From Paenibacillus sp. 598K (GTDB taxonomy: Bacteria > Bacillota > Bacilli > Paenibacillales > Paenibacillaceae): a stretch of DNA of 64,000 nt. Location: positions 23,272-87,271 of the forward strand of contig NZ_BFBX01000071.1 of the NCBI RefSeq assembly GCF_003851045.1, read 5' to 3'. Of this stretch, positions 34,009 to 42,751 are shown piece by piece (the first letter of the stretch is position 1; every line of letters starts with the position of its first letter). Below the pieces are notes generated by a model. The model ran no database searches, was not told where the DNA came from, and saw nothing but the letters and a program-made list of their open reading frames with translations. Both the position numbers and the translations under genes were made by a program.

Positions 34009-34773
34009 TCAGCTATAAATGGATAACCCCGGCTCCATCCCGGTGAAACGGTACAGCTGCGCTGCGCGCTGCGAATATTTATTGGTCTGCTTCAGCTCGC
34101 CCCGACTGTCCCGGACCTCCTCGATCAGCCCCTCGCGGCTGCGGGTCGAGGTAATCTTGCGGATGAAGTTGCGCTCGGCGAACTCCGGCACGACGGTCTG
34201 GATGACCTGGTACAGCTCGCTGATCGTGAATTCCTCGGGGAGGAACTCGCGAGCGATCGTCGTCGTCAGCATCTGGCGCCGCACCGCTGCCAGCGCGTCC
34301 CGGAGGATGCGGCCGTGATCGAATGCCAGCTCCATCGCCAGCGCCTCTTCCACCTTGAAGAGCTGTACCTGAGAGGCGTCGGCGGCTGCCCGCCGTTCGC
34401 GCAGCCTCTCCTCGCGGACCAGCGCCAGGAAGGCGTGCGAGATCATCCACCCCCTCGGGTCGCGCCCCGGCTCGCTGTAGACGTTCATATAGGACAGGTG
34501 GACATCGGCGACACCCGTCTCCTCCTCCAGCTCGCGCCTTGCGCAAGCATGGACGGTCTCGCCCTCTCGGGTGAAGCCGCCCGGCAGCGCCCAGCAGCCT
34601 TCGAACGGCCAGATGTTGCGACGGATCAGCAGTACATACAGCTCGCGGAGCGGCAACGTTTTTTTGGCTCCGACGCGTTCCTCGGAGAGGATCGTGAAGA
34701 TGACGATGTCCGACGGCGCGCCGTCCGGCGTGCGGTAGTTGGCGGTCGAGTAGTTCGTTTCATTCTCGATCAT
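34009..34773 (-). CDS. NrtR-like Nudix/winged-helix regulator
   Basis: A 254-residue protein. The N-terminal Nudix domain has the box GGFTREGETVHACARRELEEETGV, complete with the REL-EEETG core, so hydrolysis of ADP-ribose or a related compound is possible. The C-terminal ~90 residues form a winged helix (TISELYQVIQTVVPEFAERNFIRKI), as in NrtR regulators of NAD metabolism that bind ADP-ribose. An ATG at 34815 overlaps the -10 of the promoter, so the ATG at 34773 is preferred (start not certain; its ribosome site is weak). It is first in the NAD operon and should regulate it. Confidence 0.85.
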   Translation of the reverse strand: MIENETNYSTANYRTPDGAPSDIVIFTILSEERVGAKKTLPLRELYVLLIRRNIWPFEGCWALPGGFTREGETVHACARRELEEETGVADVHLSYMNVYSEPGRDPRGWMISHAFLALVREERLRERRAAADASQVQLFKVEEALAMELAFDHGRILRDALAAVRRQMLTTTIAREFLPEEFTISELYQVIQTVVPEFAERNFIRKITSTRSREGLIEEVRDSRGELKQTNKYSQRAAQLYRFTGMEPGLSIYS

Positions 34774-34809
34774 AGGTACGACGTGCGCCTCGCTTTCTCT
34801 TTTTGATAT

Positions 34810-34843
34810 TGTCATTATGACATATTTAATTTCATACTGTCAA
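34810..34843 (-). promoter_or_regulatory. NAD operon promoter with overlapping palindrome
   Basis: Read leftward: consensus TTGACA (34838-34843), an 18-nt spacer and CATAAT (34814-34819). The perfect palindrome TGTCATTATGACA (34810-34822) covers the -10 and is a natural operator for the Nudix-winged-helix regulator that follows. Confidence 0.75.
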
Positions 34844-34852
34844 CACCGCGCC

Positions 34853-34900
34853 AAAAAAATAGTACAGGAGCCCTCTGGCATAGCCAGAAAGTCCTGTACT
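34853..34900 (-). terminator. Rho-independent terminator
   Basis: Read leftward, AGTACAGGA and TCCTGTACT enclose a CTGGC/GCCAG stem and lead into ATTTTTTT. It ends the phosphotransferase/HAD transcript just before the NAD operon promoter. Confidence 0.9.
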
Positions 34901-34932
34901 GCGATAAGCGCGCATACTGCGCGTTATTCCAA

Positions 34933-35862
34933 TCAGAAGACAATGTCTGCCCACGTTGGCCGCTCCAGCTCGAAGCCACGGTGATCGTCCAGCACACGGC
35001 CCAGACGGACCAGCATCTCGTCCGTCTCCTGCGGGTGGAAGCGCACGACCCAAGCGACGGAGGAGACGACCGCCATCGCCATATAGAGCGCGTAGAGCCG
35101 CCAGAACGCCGCGTCCGGCTCCCGCCCGTCATGATAGCCGCGAATCTGGCCGATCGCGAACGGGATGCTCGTCTCTACGGTGAACATGCCAACCTTCAGA
35201 AATTCGTGCACCGGATCGCCCCAATCCCAGCGGCCGAAATCGACGACGCCGGCGAATGCGCCATCCCGAAAAACCAGGTTGCCGGGGTGGTAGTCGTCAT
35301 GCTGGAACAGATTGGGCCGATCTCTCATCGCATCCAGGTTACGCTCGATATAAGCGAGTACTGCTTCATCGCCCGGCAGCCTGACGCCGCAGATCCGATA
35401 CTGCTCGACATATCTGCGATGCTTGGCCGTCTTGGCTTCGTGCCAGTCGGGCCACTCCGGCGGCGCCGCCAGCTGATGGAGCAGCCGGAGCTCGCTGCCA
35501 GCAGCCAGTCCGGCAGCATATTGCGCCTCGGTCGACAGCTGCGACAGCGCCGTCTCGCCATCCTCGCCCGGGATAAATGTCGCCAGCATATAGCCGACCT
35601 GACGATCTCCCGTCATCGCCAGCTTGAGCGGCTCGGGACACCGGATGCCGCGCGTCGCGAAGTGCTGCAGATGCTCGTACTCGGCTTGCTTGGCCGCCTG
35701 CCGCTCCCCGTCATAGATGCGCAGCAGACACTGCCTGCCTTCGCAGCTGCCGACATAGAGCCGATCGCCGGAGTAGCCCTTGGCGATCCGCGACCAGCCT
35801 TCAATCGCGCCCAGCTGCTCGTCCTCTCGCAGCACCAAAGCCAGTTCCTCTTCTTCTCTCAC
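34933..35862 (-). CDS. aminoglycoside-phosphotransferase-family kinase
   Basis: A 309-residue APH-fold small-molecule kinase. The catalytic loop is FQHDDYHPGNLVF and the metal-binding motif VVDFGRWDWGDPVHEF. The substrate is not shown; family members phosphorylate antibiotics, choline, sugars or amino compounds. The GTG at 35862 overlaps the TGA of the preceding HAD gene by 4 bp (GTGA), and GGAGG lies just upstream, so the two are translationally coupled. Confidence 0.87.
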   Translation of the reverse strand: MREEEELALVLREDEQLGAIEGWSRIAKGYSGDRLYVGSCEGRQCLLRIYDGERQAAKQAEYEHLQHFATRGIRCPEPLKLAMTGDRQVGYMLATFIPGEDGETALSQLSTEAQYAAGLAAGSELRLLHQLAAPPEWPDWHEAKTAKHRRYVEQYRICGVRLPGDEAVLAYIERNLDAMRDRPNLFQHDDYHPGNLVFRDGAFAGVVDFGRWDWGDPVHEFLKVGMFTVETSIPFAIGQIRGYHDGREPDAAFWRLYALYMAMAVVSSVAWVVRFHPQETDEMLVRLGRVLDDHRGFELERPTWADIVF

Positions 35863-36644
35863 TGTACCTCTCCTCCAATCCACCGTTCCAGGACGAGCGC
35901 GACGCCGTCCTCATCGTTAGTAGCCGTTACCTCGCGCGCGGCCTGCTTCAGCTCCGGCACCGCATTGCCCATCGCGACTGGCCAGCCGCAGACGCGGAAC
36001 AGCCCCAGATCATTGTAATCGTCGCCGAACACGAGCGTATCCGCCATCGCGATGCCATAGCGCTTGCATAGCATGCGGACGCCCGCTTCCTTGGACACCT
36101 GAGCCGAAGCGATCTGTACGAGCGTCCCCTGATCAGTGACGACGATGCTCAGTCGCTCCCCGAATGCCGCGAGCAGCGCCTCGACCGACGCGTACCCCGA
36201 CACCAGTACCTTGGTCGCCGCATGCCGCTTCAGCTCCTCCAGACTCTGGACGATCGGCCCGCCGGTCACATTCATCCGCACATGCTCCTCTACCTCGCGG
36301 AGCGCATACCACACATCCAGCACCTCCAGTCCGAGATCCGCATCCGGATCGACGGCCAGACAGTGATCGATCAGCGCTGCGACAAGCTCTGGATTGATCG
36401 CCTCGTGATGCGCGAAGTCAGTATGCGGGCAGTGGATCTGAGCGCCGTTATAATAGACGAAGGCCCCTGCCTCTCGCAGCGACGCTGGCAGCAGACGCGC
36501 CACCGTGCGCGGCGGCCGCGCCGTAGCGAATACGATCCGCATGCCGCTGCGGGCGCAGGAGAGGATTGCGTCCTCTGCGCGGCGACTCACCTGCTTGCTC
36601 GAATTGAGCAATGTGCCATCCAGATCGAGTATGATCGCTCGCAT
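35859..36644 (-). CDS. Cof-type HAD phosphatase
   Basis: A 261-residue HAD hydrolase of the Cof/YbjI subfamily. Motif I is LDLDGTLLNS (nucleophile Asp7, acid/base Asp9), motif II FATARPP, motif III includes the Lys in QVSKEAGVRML, and motif IV is VFGDDYNDLGLF. The C2-type cap lies between motifs II and III. These enzymes dephosphorylate sugar phosphates or cofactors. It is followed by the overlapping kinase gene. Confidence 0.92.
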   Translation of the reverse strand: MRAIILDLDGTLLNSSKQVSRRAEDAILSCARSGMRIVFATARPPRTVARLLPASLREAGAFVYYNGAQIHCPHTDFAHHEAINPELVAALIDHCLAVDPDADLGLEVLDVWYALREVEEHVRMNVTGGPIVQSLEELKRHAATKVLVSGYASVEALLAAFGERLSIVVTDQGTLVQIASAQVSKEAGVRMLCKRYGIAMADTLVFGDDYNDLGLFRVCGWPVAMGNAVPELKQAAREVTATNDEDGVALVLERWIGGEVQ

Positions 36645-36693
36645 CCATCCTGTCTCCTCTCTTGTCCTGATTCAGAATCGCCGCACCTTATGT

Positions 36694-39600
36694 TTATGTC
36701 GCCTCATCGTTATGTTGTTGCGGCTGCTGCGGTATCCTATCCGTTGCCTGACCGCCCGGAATGGCAAAGGACACCTTCGTCCCGTTGCCGACCGAGCTGA
36801 CAATCGTCAGCCCCTTGCCGTAGAGCTGGATCAAGCGGCGATGCGTATTGGCTACGCCGATGCCCGCTCGATCTCCGCGAGTAGGGCCCAGCAATTGTCG
36901 GACCGTCTGCTCCTCCATGCCGACGCCGTCATCCTCAACCTCGACGAGCACCTCATCGGCCTCCCGGATGACCCGGATCCGCAGCGTCCCTCCAGCAGCC
37001 TTGCGGAGCAGGCCATGACGTACGGCATTCTCTACGAGCGGCTGGATCGAGAGCGGCGGCAGCAGGATGCCGATGCGGGCGTCGACCTCCCAGACGATCG
37101 TCAGGCGATTGCCGAAGCGTTCCTTCTCGATGTACAGATAGGACTCCACCAGCTCCAGCTCGCGCGAGAGCACCGCCAGCTCGCCCGTATTGAGATAGTC
37201 GAAGCTGATCCGCAGATAAGAGGCGAAGGCGTCGATCATCAGCGCCATCCGCTCGGTATCGATATGGATGAGCGAAGCGATGCTGTTGAGTGTATTGAAC
37301 AGAAAATGGGGCTGGATCTGCGCTTGCAGGTAGGCGGCTTCCAGTCGGAGTCGGTCCTGCATCGCATGCTTGATCGCCGCGATCGCGCGCACCCGGAAGC
37401 GCAGCTCGACCGGATCGACCGGCTTGGTCAGATAGTCATTGGCCCCCGCGCGGAATCCGGTATAGATGTCCGCAGGCTGCCCGCGCGCAGTGAGCAGCAG
37501 CACCGGCAGGTCCAGCTCGCTATGCCGCTCGCGGACCCGCTCGGTCAGCTCATAGCCCGACATGCCAGGCATCATCACATCCGTGATGAGCATATCCCAG
37601 CCCCCGCCCTCCAGAAGAGCCAGCGCCTCCTCCCCGGAGGTGACGCCCTTGACCTCATAGAGACGATCGCCGAGCATGCGCGAGAGGACGCCGAGATTGA
37701 CCGGATCATCGTCCACCGTCAGGATGTGGAGGCGCCCCCCTTCGGGCTCCTCCTCGGACAAGCTATTCAGATCGCCAGTCTGCCCCGCAGGATCATCCAT
37801 ATCGCCATACGCCAGCTGATCTGCCTGTATCTCGCCTCCCCAGGCAGCCAGCCGCTCGTCCGCCAAGCCTGCGGCCGCCTCCGCTGCCGACTCGATCCCC
37901 TCGGCGACAGGCAGCTCGAAGGCAAACACCGAGCCTTCTCCCGGCTTCGAGCGCACGGTCAGCTCGCCGCCATGCCGCTCGACGAGCTGCTGGCAGATAC
38001 TGAGGCCAAGCCCCAGTCCGCGCCCGTCTCGCCTGCCGACCTCGGCTTGCTCATAGGGCAAGAAGATGCGCTGCAGAGTCGCTTCATCCATGCCTATGCC
38101 CGTATCCGCCACTTCGATGCGGACGTTGCCGCCCCCCTCGACTGCCGATACGGTGATGCTGCCTTGCGCGGTGTATTTGATCGCATTGTGCACCAGGTTG
38201 TACAACACCTGGACGAGCCGCTCCTCATCGCCGAGCACGGACGGTAGCGACGCCGGGACATCCATCCTCAGCTCGATCGACTTGCCCTCCAGCATCAGCC
38301 GCAGCATCCCCAGTACGCCAGGGAGGATCGACTGGATCGAGAGCCGCTCGCGATGCAGCCGGATTCTCTCCTCCTTCAGACGGACCATATCCAGCAGATT
38401 ATCGAGCATATGCGACATGCGCCGGCTGATCTGAATGACGCGCTCCAGATCCTCCCTGCCCTCGCGGTCCGGCTGCTGACGATGGACGACCGCTTGCACG
38501 ATATTCATAATCCCGTGTAGCGGCGTGCGCAGCTCATGCGAGGTGTTGGCCAGGAATTGATCCTTCAGCGCATCCTCGCGCTTCAGCTTTTCGTTGAGCT
38601 GCGCATTTTCGCGAGCATTGCGGAAATACTTGCTGAACCAATAGGTGGAAAATCCGACGATCGTCACGAGCACGTCCACCGGATAATACAGACCGGAGTA
38701 GGTTTCTCCGCTCTGCAGCCCCCGCCAGCCCAGATTCGCCAGGAAGCCGGAAGCGGTCAGCAGCAGGAACCACAGGTCCCGGTCATTGCGCAGCTTGCCG
38801 ATCATCCGCACCAGTACTGGCAATAGCCAGACAATCGGGACGAGCCCGAGCAAAAACACGGCCTGCCTCATATCTGGGCCCAACACTAGGGATTCGGGAA
38901 CGAGCAGGAGGCAGGCGGTCATTGCCCCCACGCCGATGATCAACGCCTGCAACGCGACGCGCCGAACCGGCGCCTGGATCAGTCGACGGAAAATGAGCAA
39001 GAGCAGCGCATTTTGCCACAAAAAAAGGATGAGCCGCAGCTTGGCGATCAATGTATAGTTTAACGGCAGCCAGTCCAGCAATACCTGGTCGTAACCGCTC
39101 ACGATGAGCAGGCCAACCGCTCCGACCAGCATCGCCATATATAGAAGCGTCCGGTCCTGATGGATCAGGAACAGGATGCAGGCGTACAGTCCATGCAGCA
39201 GCAGGATAAAGAAGATGCCGACCTGAAATTGCATCGACAGCCCCCTCATCCGCTCGATGACCTCCTGCGGACCGTAACGGATCGATTGCAGCACTCCGCC
39301 CTGATGCTTCTTGTCAAAGTTGGCGACGCGAATCAGCACCTCCAGCTCCGTCTCGCCTGCCTCATAGTACGAAGCTAGATAAGATTTTTTGAGCGGCGTA
39401 TACTCGGCCGGGTCCGCAGCCGGATGTCCGCTTGCGCCTGCCGGGACGCCATTGATCTCGACCTCCGACGAGGCTTCGATGCCGTTGAGCCACAAGGCTA
39501 TCGGACGCTCAAGCGGGTCGGTTCGGATCAGCAGCCGGTACGTGCCATAGCCATAAGCGGAATCGCCGCCGTCGCCTGTCACCGCCTCGTTCCAGTTGCC

Positions 39601-39924
39601 CGGCACCTGGATCGCCCTCGCCAATGCCGGCTCTGGTCGCGTCCCTGCGCCGCTTAGCAATACGCCCGGGTAAAAGCTCCACTCGCCATCGAGGAAGATC
39701 GGCGCAGACTCCACGCCCTGCCCTCTCAGATCCAGCACGCCGGACACGGCTGGCGGCCCCTTCACCGTCTCGAAGGCTAGCGTCCATGCCCAGCGCGCGC
39801 CGACTAGCGCGCTGAGGAACAACAAAAAAACGCCCCCGTATTTGACGATGGTCTGCCACCGTCTCGTATGGACCGCCTCTGCCGAATCTCGCAACTCCAT
39901 CCCATCCCCTATATCTGCTTTCAT
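36694..39924 (-). CDS. 7TMR-DISM hybrid sensor with two kinase modules
   Basis: A 1076-residue sensor. After a first helix (~28-48) comes an extracellular jelly-roll domain (DLRGQGVESAPIFLDGEWSFYP) and then seven membrane segments (~220-410), the 7TMR-DISM layout. Inside the cell are a HisKA/HATPase kinase (SHELRTPLHG, His near 461; G boxes near 590-640), a receiver (TVDDDPVNL; phospho-Asp near 779 in LITDVMMPG; LTKPVDP), and a second LytS/YesM-type kinase (QIQPHFLFNTLNS, His near 872) with its own ATPase domain. The ATG at 39924 is preferred after AGGAGAAGAG; a GTG at 39966 is an alternative. No output regulator is adjacent. Confidence 0.92.
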   Translation of the reverse strand: MKADIGDGMELRDSAEAVHTRRWQTIVKYGGVFLLFLSALVGARWAWTLAFETVKGPPAVSGVLDLRGQGVESAPIFLDGEWSFYPGVLLSGAGTRPEPALARAIQVPGNWNEAVTGDGGDSAYGYGTYRLLIRTDPLERPIALWLNGIEASSEVEINGVPAGASGHPAADPAEYTPLKKSYLASYYEAGETELEVLIRVANFDKKHQGGVLQSIRYGPQEVIERMRGLSMQFQVGIFFILLLHGLYACILFLIHQDRTLLYMAMLVGAVGLLIVSGYDQVLLDWLPLNYTLIAKLRLILFLWQNALLLLIFRRLIQAPVRRVALQALIIGVGAMTACLLLVPESLVLGPDMRQAVFLLGLVPIVWLLPVLVRMIGKLRNDRDLWFLLLTASGFLANLGWRGLQSGETYSGLYYPVDVLVTIVGFSTYWFSKYFRNARENAQLNEKLKREDALKDQFLANTSHELRTPLHGIMNIVQAVVHRQQPDREGREDLERVIQISRRMSHMLDNLLDMVRLKEERIRLHRERLSIQSILPGVLGMLRLMLEGKSIELRMDVPASLPSVLGDEERLVQVLYNLVHNAIKYTAQGSITVSAVEGGGNVRIEVADTGIGMDEATLQRIFLPYEQAEVGRRDGRGLGLGLSICQQLVERHGGELTVRSKPGEGSVFAFELPVAEGIESAAEAAAGLADERLAAWGGEIQADQLAYGDMDDPAGQTGDLNSLSEEEPEGGRLHILTVDDDPVNLGVLSRMLGDRLYEVKGVTSGEEALALLEGGGWDMLITDVMMPGMSGYELTERVRERHSELDLPVLLLTARGQPADIYTGFRAGANDYLTKPVDPVELRFRVRAIAAIKHAMQDRLRLEAAYLQAQIQPHFLFNTLNSIASLIHIDTERMALMIDAFASYLRISFDYLNTGELAVLSRELELVESYLYIEKERFGNRLTIVWEVDARIGILLPPLSIQPLVENAVRHGLLRKAAGGTLRIRVIREADEVLVEVEDDGVGMEEQTVRQLLGPTRGDRAGIGVANTHRRLIQLYGKGLTIVSSVGNGTKVSFAIPGGQATDRIPQQPQQHNDEAT

Positions 39925-40001
39925 AGCTGATTCTCTTCTCCTAGTATGAACGATAGGAGTTTCCACGGCAAGTTAGGTTGAACATTAAGCCATAGAGAAG
40001 A

Positions 40002-40025
40002 GCCTTGGTCCCTTCAGACCAAGGC
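40002..40025. terminator. hairpin terminator
   Basis: GCCTTGGTC and GACCAAGGC with a 6-nt loop, AAATTTT on the right and TCTTCTCT on the left when read leftward. It ends the CYTH gene transcript. Confidence 0.75.
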
Positions 40026-40041
40026 AAATTTTGCTCGTCGT

Positions 40042-40533
40042 TTACCGTCCTGGATTAAGATCCTGCCATACTTTTTTGTTGCTGTAGCTGCGGTTCGTGC
40101 TAATGTCGAGGCCAAACCAGGCGGGCGGCTCGAACCGCTCGGCCTCGGCCATGCTGCCGAACTCAACCTCGACGACGGTCATGTCGAGCTGCTCGTAGCG
40201 ATCGATCTCCAGATGCAGTCCGTCGAGCTCGGCTGTCGTTCGCACCTTGAGGAGCGGCGTCGTCCCGGAGAGCCGTATCATCTGATCGTATAGGCCCTCG
40301 GAGATCGTGTACTCGACCTCCTCGCGCGCGATGCCCCACCCTCGCTTGAACGTATGGGTATGTATGACCTCGCCGGAGCCAAGATCGGTAATCGCCCGGA
40401 TCCGCAGCTCCTCGGCTTCGTGGATCGCCAGATACGTCTGTTCGATTCGCTGCTCGCGGATCACCTTTAGTTCGCCGGGTACGTTCAGCTCGCCTGCCTC
40501 CAACAGCCATTTGCGTTCGATTTCTTGTGCCAT
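40042..40533 (-). CDS. CYTH-domain (triphosphate tunnel) protein
   Basis: A 163-residue CYTH protein. The signature EIERKWLL at residues 4-11 is exact, followed by alternating basic/acidic strands (RIRAITDLGSGEVIHTHTFKRGWG; LEIDRYEQLDMTVVEVEF) that line a tunnel for triphosphates. Most bacterial members hydrolyse inorganic triphosphate with Mg. There is no attached CHAD domain. It is a single-gene unit with its own terminator. Confidence 0.92.
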   Translation of the reverse strand: MAQEIERKWLLEAGELNVPGELKVIREQRIEQTYLAIHEAEELRIRAITDLGSGEVIHTHTFKRGWGIAREEVEYTISEGLYDQMIRLSGTTPLLKVRTTAELDGLHLEIDRYEQLDMTVVEVEFGSMAEAERFEPPAWFGLDISTNRSYSNKKVWQDLNPGR

Positions 40534-40662
40534 AATCGGATGTATCGCCCCTTATGTCGTTTCGCTCTGCACACTCTATCATACCACATCTTCAACCGCT
40601 TCGATGACTACGATCGGAAGATCGATCCCGTGAACGCAAGCTCCATTTTGAGGGCGATTCGG

Positions 40663-41472
40663 TCAATCGTACATGTTCTTGCCGTAGAAGATCTCGTCCA
40701 TCTCCGCTTTCAGCGACGCCGTGATCTCGGCCTGCTCGCGCTCGCTCAGCTTGTCCTTCGTGTAGCCGAACAGATAGTCGTTCAGCTCGAACTTTTTGAG
40801 CTTGCACTTCGTATGGAAGATATTCTCCTGATACACATTGACGTCGATCATATCGTATTGCTCGATGACATGATCCGGGATATAGCTCTGGATGGAGCTG
40901 ATCTCATGGTCGATGAACAGCTTGTGGCCGTTGATGTCGCGCGTGAAGCCGCGCACCCGGTAATCCATCGTCATGATATCCGTGTCGAAGGAGTGGATCA
41001 TATAGTTAAGCGCCTTGAGCGGCGAGATCTCGCCGCAGGTCGAGACATCGATATCGGCGCGGAACGTGCTGATGCCCTCATCGGGATGGTATTCGGGGTA
41101 CGTATGGACGGTGATATGACTTTTATCCAGATGCGCCAGTACGGTCTCCGGCAGCGGTCCCGGCGATTCGTCGAACGATTCGTTGGGCGCGCCTGCGACC
41201 GGTCCCTCCGAGACGAGCAGCGTTACGCTGGCGCCTTGCGGGTCATAGTCCTGCTTGGCGATATTAAGGACGTGAGCGCCGATAATATCGGCGACCGCCT
41301 TGAGGATATTGGTCAGTCGATCGGCGTTGTACTGCTCGTCGATATAAGCGAGATAGGCCTTGCGCTCGCTCGCTGTGCGCGTGTAGCAGATATCGTACAT
41401 GTTGAAGCTGAGCGATTTGGTCAGATTATTGAAGCCGTGCAGCGTAATGCGCTGCTCCTTGGTCAGTTTCAT
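40663..41472 (-). CDS. speD: S-adenosylmethionine decarboxylase, long (E. coli-type) proenzyme
   Basis: A 269-residue pyruvoyl enzyme that decarboxylates SAM for spermidine synthesis. The self-processing site is [14 protein letters not shown], with cleavage between Lys117 and Ser118 (Ser becomes the pyruvoyl group). The length and the C-terminal [16 protein letters not shown] match the 264-residue E. coli form and not the ~120-residue Bacillus form. AGGAGGAG precedes the ATG. No spermidine synthase gene is nearby. Confidence 0.95.
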   Translation of the reverse strand: MKLTKEQRITLHGFNNLTKSLSFNMYDICYTRTASERKAYLAYIDEQYNADRLTNILKAVADIIGAHVLNIAKQDYDPQGASVTLLVSEGPVAGAPNESFDESPGPLPETVLAHLDKSHITVHTYPEYHPDEGISTFRADIDVSTCGEISPLKALNYMIHSFDTDIMTMDYRVRGFTRDINGHKLFIDHEISSIQSYIPDHVIEQYDMIDVNVYQENIFHTKCKLKKFELNDYLFGYTKDKLSEREQAEITASLKAEMDEIFYGKNMYD

Positions 41473-41658
41473 CCGGTCGTCTCCTCCTGTCCTGGAATAC
41501 AGTCATTAGAGTATTTTACCCAAACGTTCCCAAACAAAACAGTCTCCGCTCGCAATGCTGCTCGGTACTTATGCACAGCAGTACCCAAATGTGTTATAGT
41601 AACGATAATGATACTGTAAGGGATCGTCGTCAATACTCTCGAGATGGAGGGCAATCGC

Positions 41659-42021
41659 ATGGAAAAGAAAGCGGAGCATTGCAAAATCGTCGTCGCGCTC
41701 GATACGATCGTCGGCAAATGGAAGCCCATTATCCTCATGCAGCTCGTGTTCGGAGGCACCAAGCGCTTTAATGAACTGCGGCGGCTTATGCCGGATATTA
41801 CCCAGCGGATGCTGACGCTGCAGCTGCGCGAGCTCGAGGAGCAGGACCTGGTGAAGCGGGTCATCTACCCGCAGGTGCCGCCCAAGGTAGAATACTCTCT
41901 GACCGAGTATGGGCGCACCATTATCCCCTTGCTCGATAGCATGCATGAATGGGGCGCCAACCATCTCGAGCATATGGAGAAGCGCAACCAGCAACTGACG
42001 ACGGAGCGCGTAAGCGAGTAA
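41659..42021 (+). CDS. HxlR-family transcriptional regulator
   Basis: A 120-residue winged-helix regulator. The HxlR signature is clear: EHCKIVVALDTIVGKWKPIILMQLVFGGTKRFNELRRLMPDITQRMLTLQLRELE. Cys near residue 8 is the conserved position that senses electrophiles or oxidants in several members. The ATG at 41659 follows GGAGGG; an in-frame ATG at 41644 overlaps that site. It is convergent with a nitroreductase gene, a common target of HxlR regulators, but here the two do not share a promoter. Confidence 0.93.
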   Translation: MEKKAEHCKIVVALDTIVGKWKPIILMQLVFGGTKRFNELRRLMPDITQRMLTLQLRELEEQDLVKRVIYPQVPPKVEYSLTEYGRTIIPLLDSMHEWGANHLEHMEKRNQQLTTERVSE

Positions 42022-42042
42022 CGTCCCGCGCTTGACGCCTGG

Positions 42043-42073
42043 AGCGTGTCTGTCGGAGTATGCAGACGCCCTA
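42043..42073. mobile_element. degenerate MITE end pair
   Basis: AGCGTGTCTG is followed directly by TCGGAGTATGCAGACGCCC and TA. The second part matches the right end of the element at 3988-4154 (CCGAGTATGCAGACACGCCC) except for small gaps, and the first part resembles its left end. It looks like two ends joined without an interior. Confidence 0.5.
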
Positions 42074-42079
42074 ACAAAA

Positions 42080-42113
42080 ACGACCGCTATCCACGCAAGT
42101 GGACGGCGGTCGT
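42080..42113. terminator. bidirectional terminator
   Basis: ACGACCGC pairs with GCGGTCGT, with TCCAC/GTGGA inside; AAAAA on the left and TTACTTT on the right. It lies between the convergent HxlR and nitroreductase genes. Confidence 0.8.
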
Positions 42114-42148
42114 TACTTTATGGCTCGCATCATGCAAGCCTTGTGGCA

Positions 42149-42751
42149 TTACTTGACGACTTTCAGACGGGTTTCGATCGGCGCGAATTCCTTCTCGCCT
42201 GGCTGTGCAGCTTGTTTGCCGAATGGCATCTGAGCGAGCAGCTTCCAGCTTGCAGGGATGTTCCACTCCGCCTTTACTTGCTCGTCGATCAGCGGGTTGT
42301 AGTGCTGCAGCGAAGCGCCGTAGCCTTCCTCCGTCAGCGCAGTCCAGACGACGAACTGCAGCATGCCGCTCGACTGGTTGGACCAGATCGGGAAGTTGTC
42401 GCTGTAGAGCGCGAACTGCTCTTGCAGGTGGCTGATGACATCTTGATCCTCGAAGAACAGGATCGTGCCGTAGCCGTTGTTGAAGCCAGCCAGGCGCTCT
42501 TCGGTTGCTGCGAAGCTGTCAGCCGGTACGATCGCGCGCAGTGTTTCTTTTGTAATGCCGTCCCACAGCTTGTTATGGTTCTCGCCGAGCAGGATGACTA
42601 CACGGGAGCTTTGAGAGTTAAACGAGGATGGCGTATAGTTGATTGCATCGGCAATCAATTGCTCCAGCTTGTCGTCGCTGATTACCGCCTCAGGGCTAAT
42701 TGCATAGTAGCTGCGTCTTTGTTTCACCAGATCCAGAAACTTGTTGCTCAC
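42149..42751 (-). CDS. oxygen-insensitive nitroreductase-family protein
   Basis: A 200-residue nitroreductase of the Frm2/YdgI-like group (FLDLVKQRRSYYAISPEAVIS; YTPSSFNSQSSRVVILLGENHNKLW; GYGTILFFEDQDVI; SSGMLQFVVWTALTEEGYGASLQHYNPLID). FMN-dependent reduction of nitro or lipid-derived compounds is expected. The start is GTG at 42751, preceded by AGGAG at 8 nt; no ATG fits. A promoter lies about 190 nt upstream, leaving a long structured leader. Confidence 0.9.
   Translation of the reverse strand: MSNKFLDLVKQRRSYYAISPEAVISDDKLEQLIADAINYTPSSFNSQSSRVVILLGENHNKLWDGITKETLRAIVPADSFAATEERLAGFNNGYGTILFFEDQDVISHLQEQFALYSDNFPIWSNQSSGMLQFVVWTALTEEGYGASLQHYNPLIDEQVKAEWNIPASWKLLAQMPFGKQAAQPGEKEFAPIETRLKVVK

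Noticed and set aside
36505..38247. 580-codon open frame opposite the giant sensor kinase
   Set aside because: Composition typical of an antisense frame; the sense strand has complete kinase and receiver motifs.
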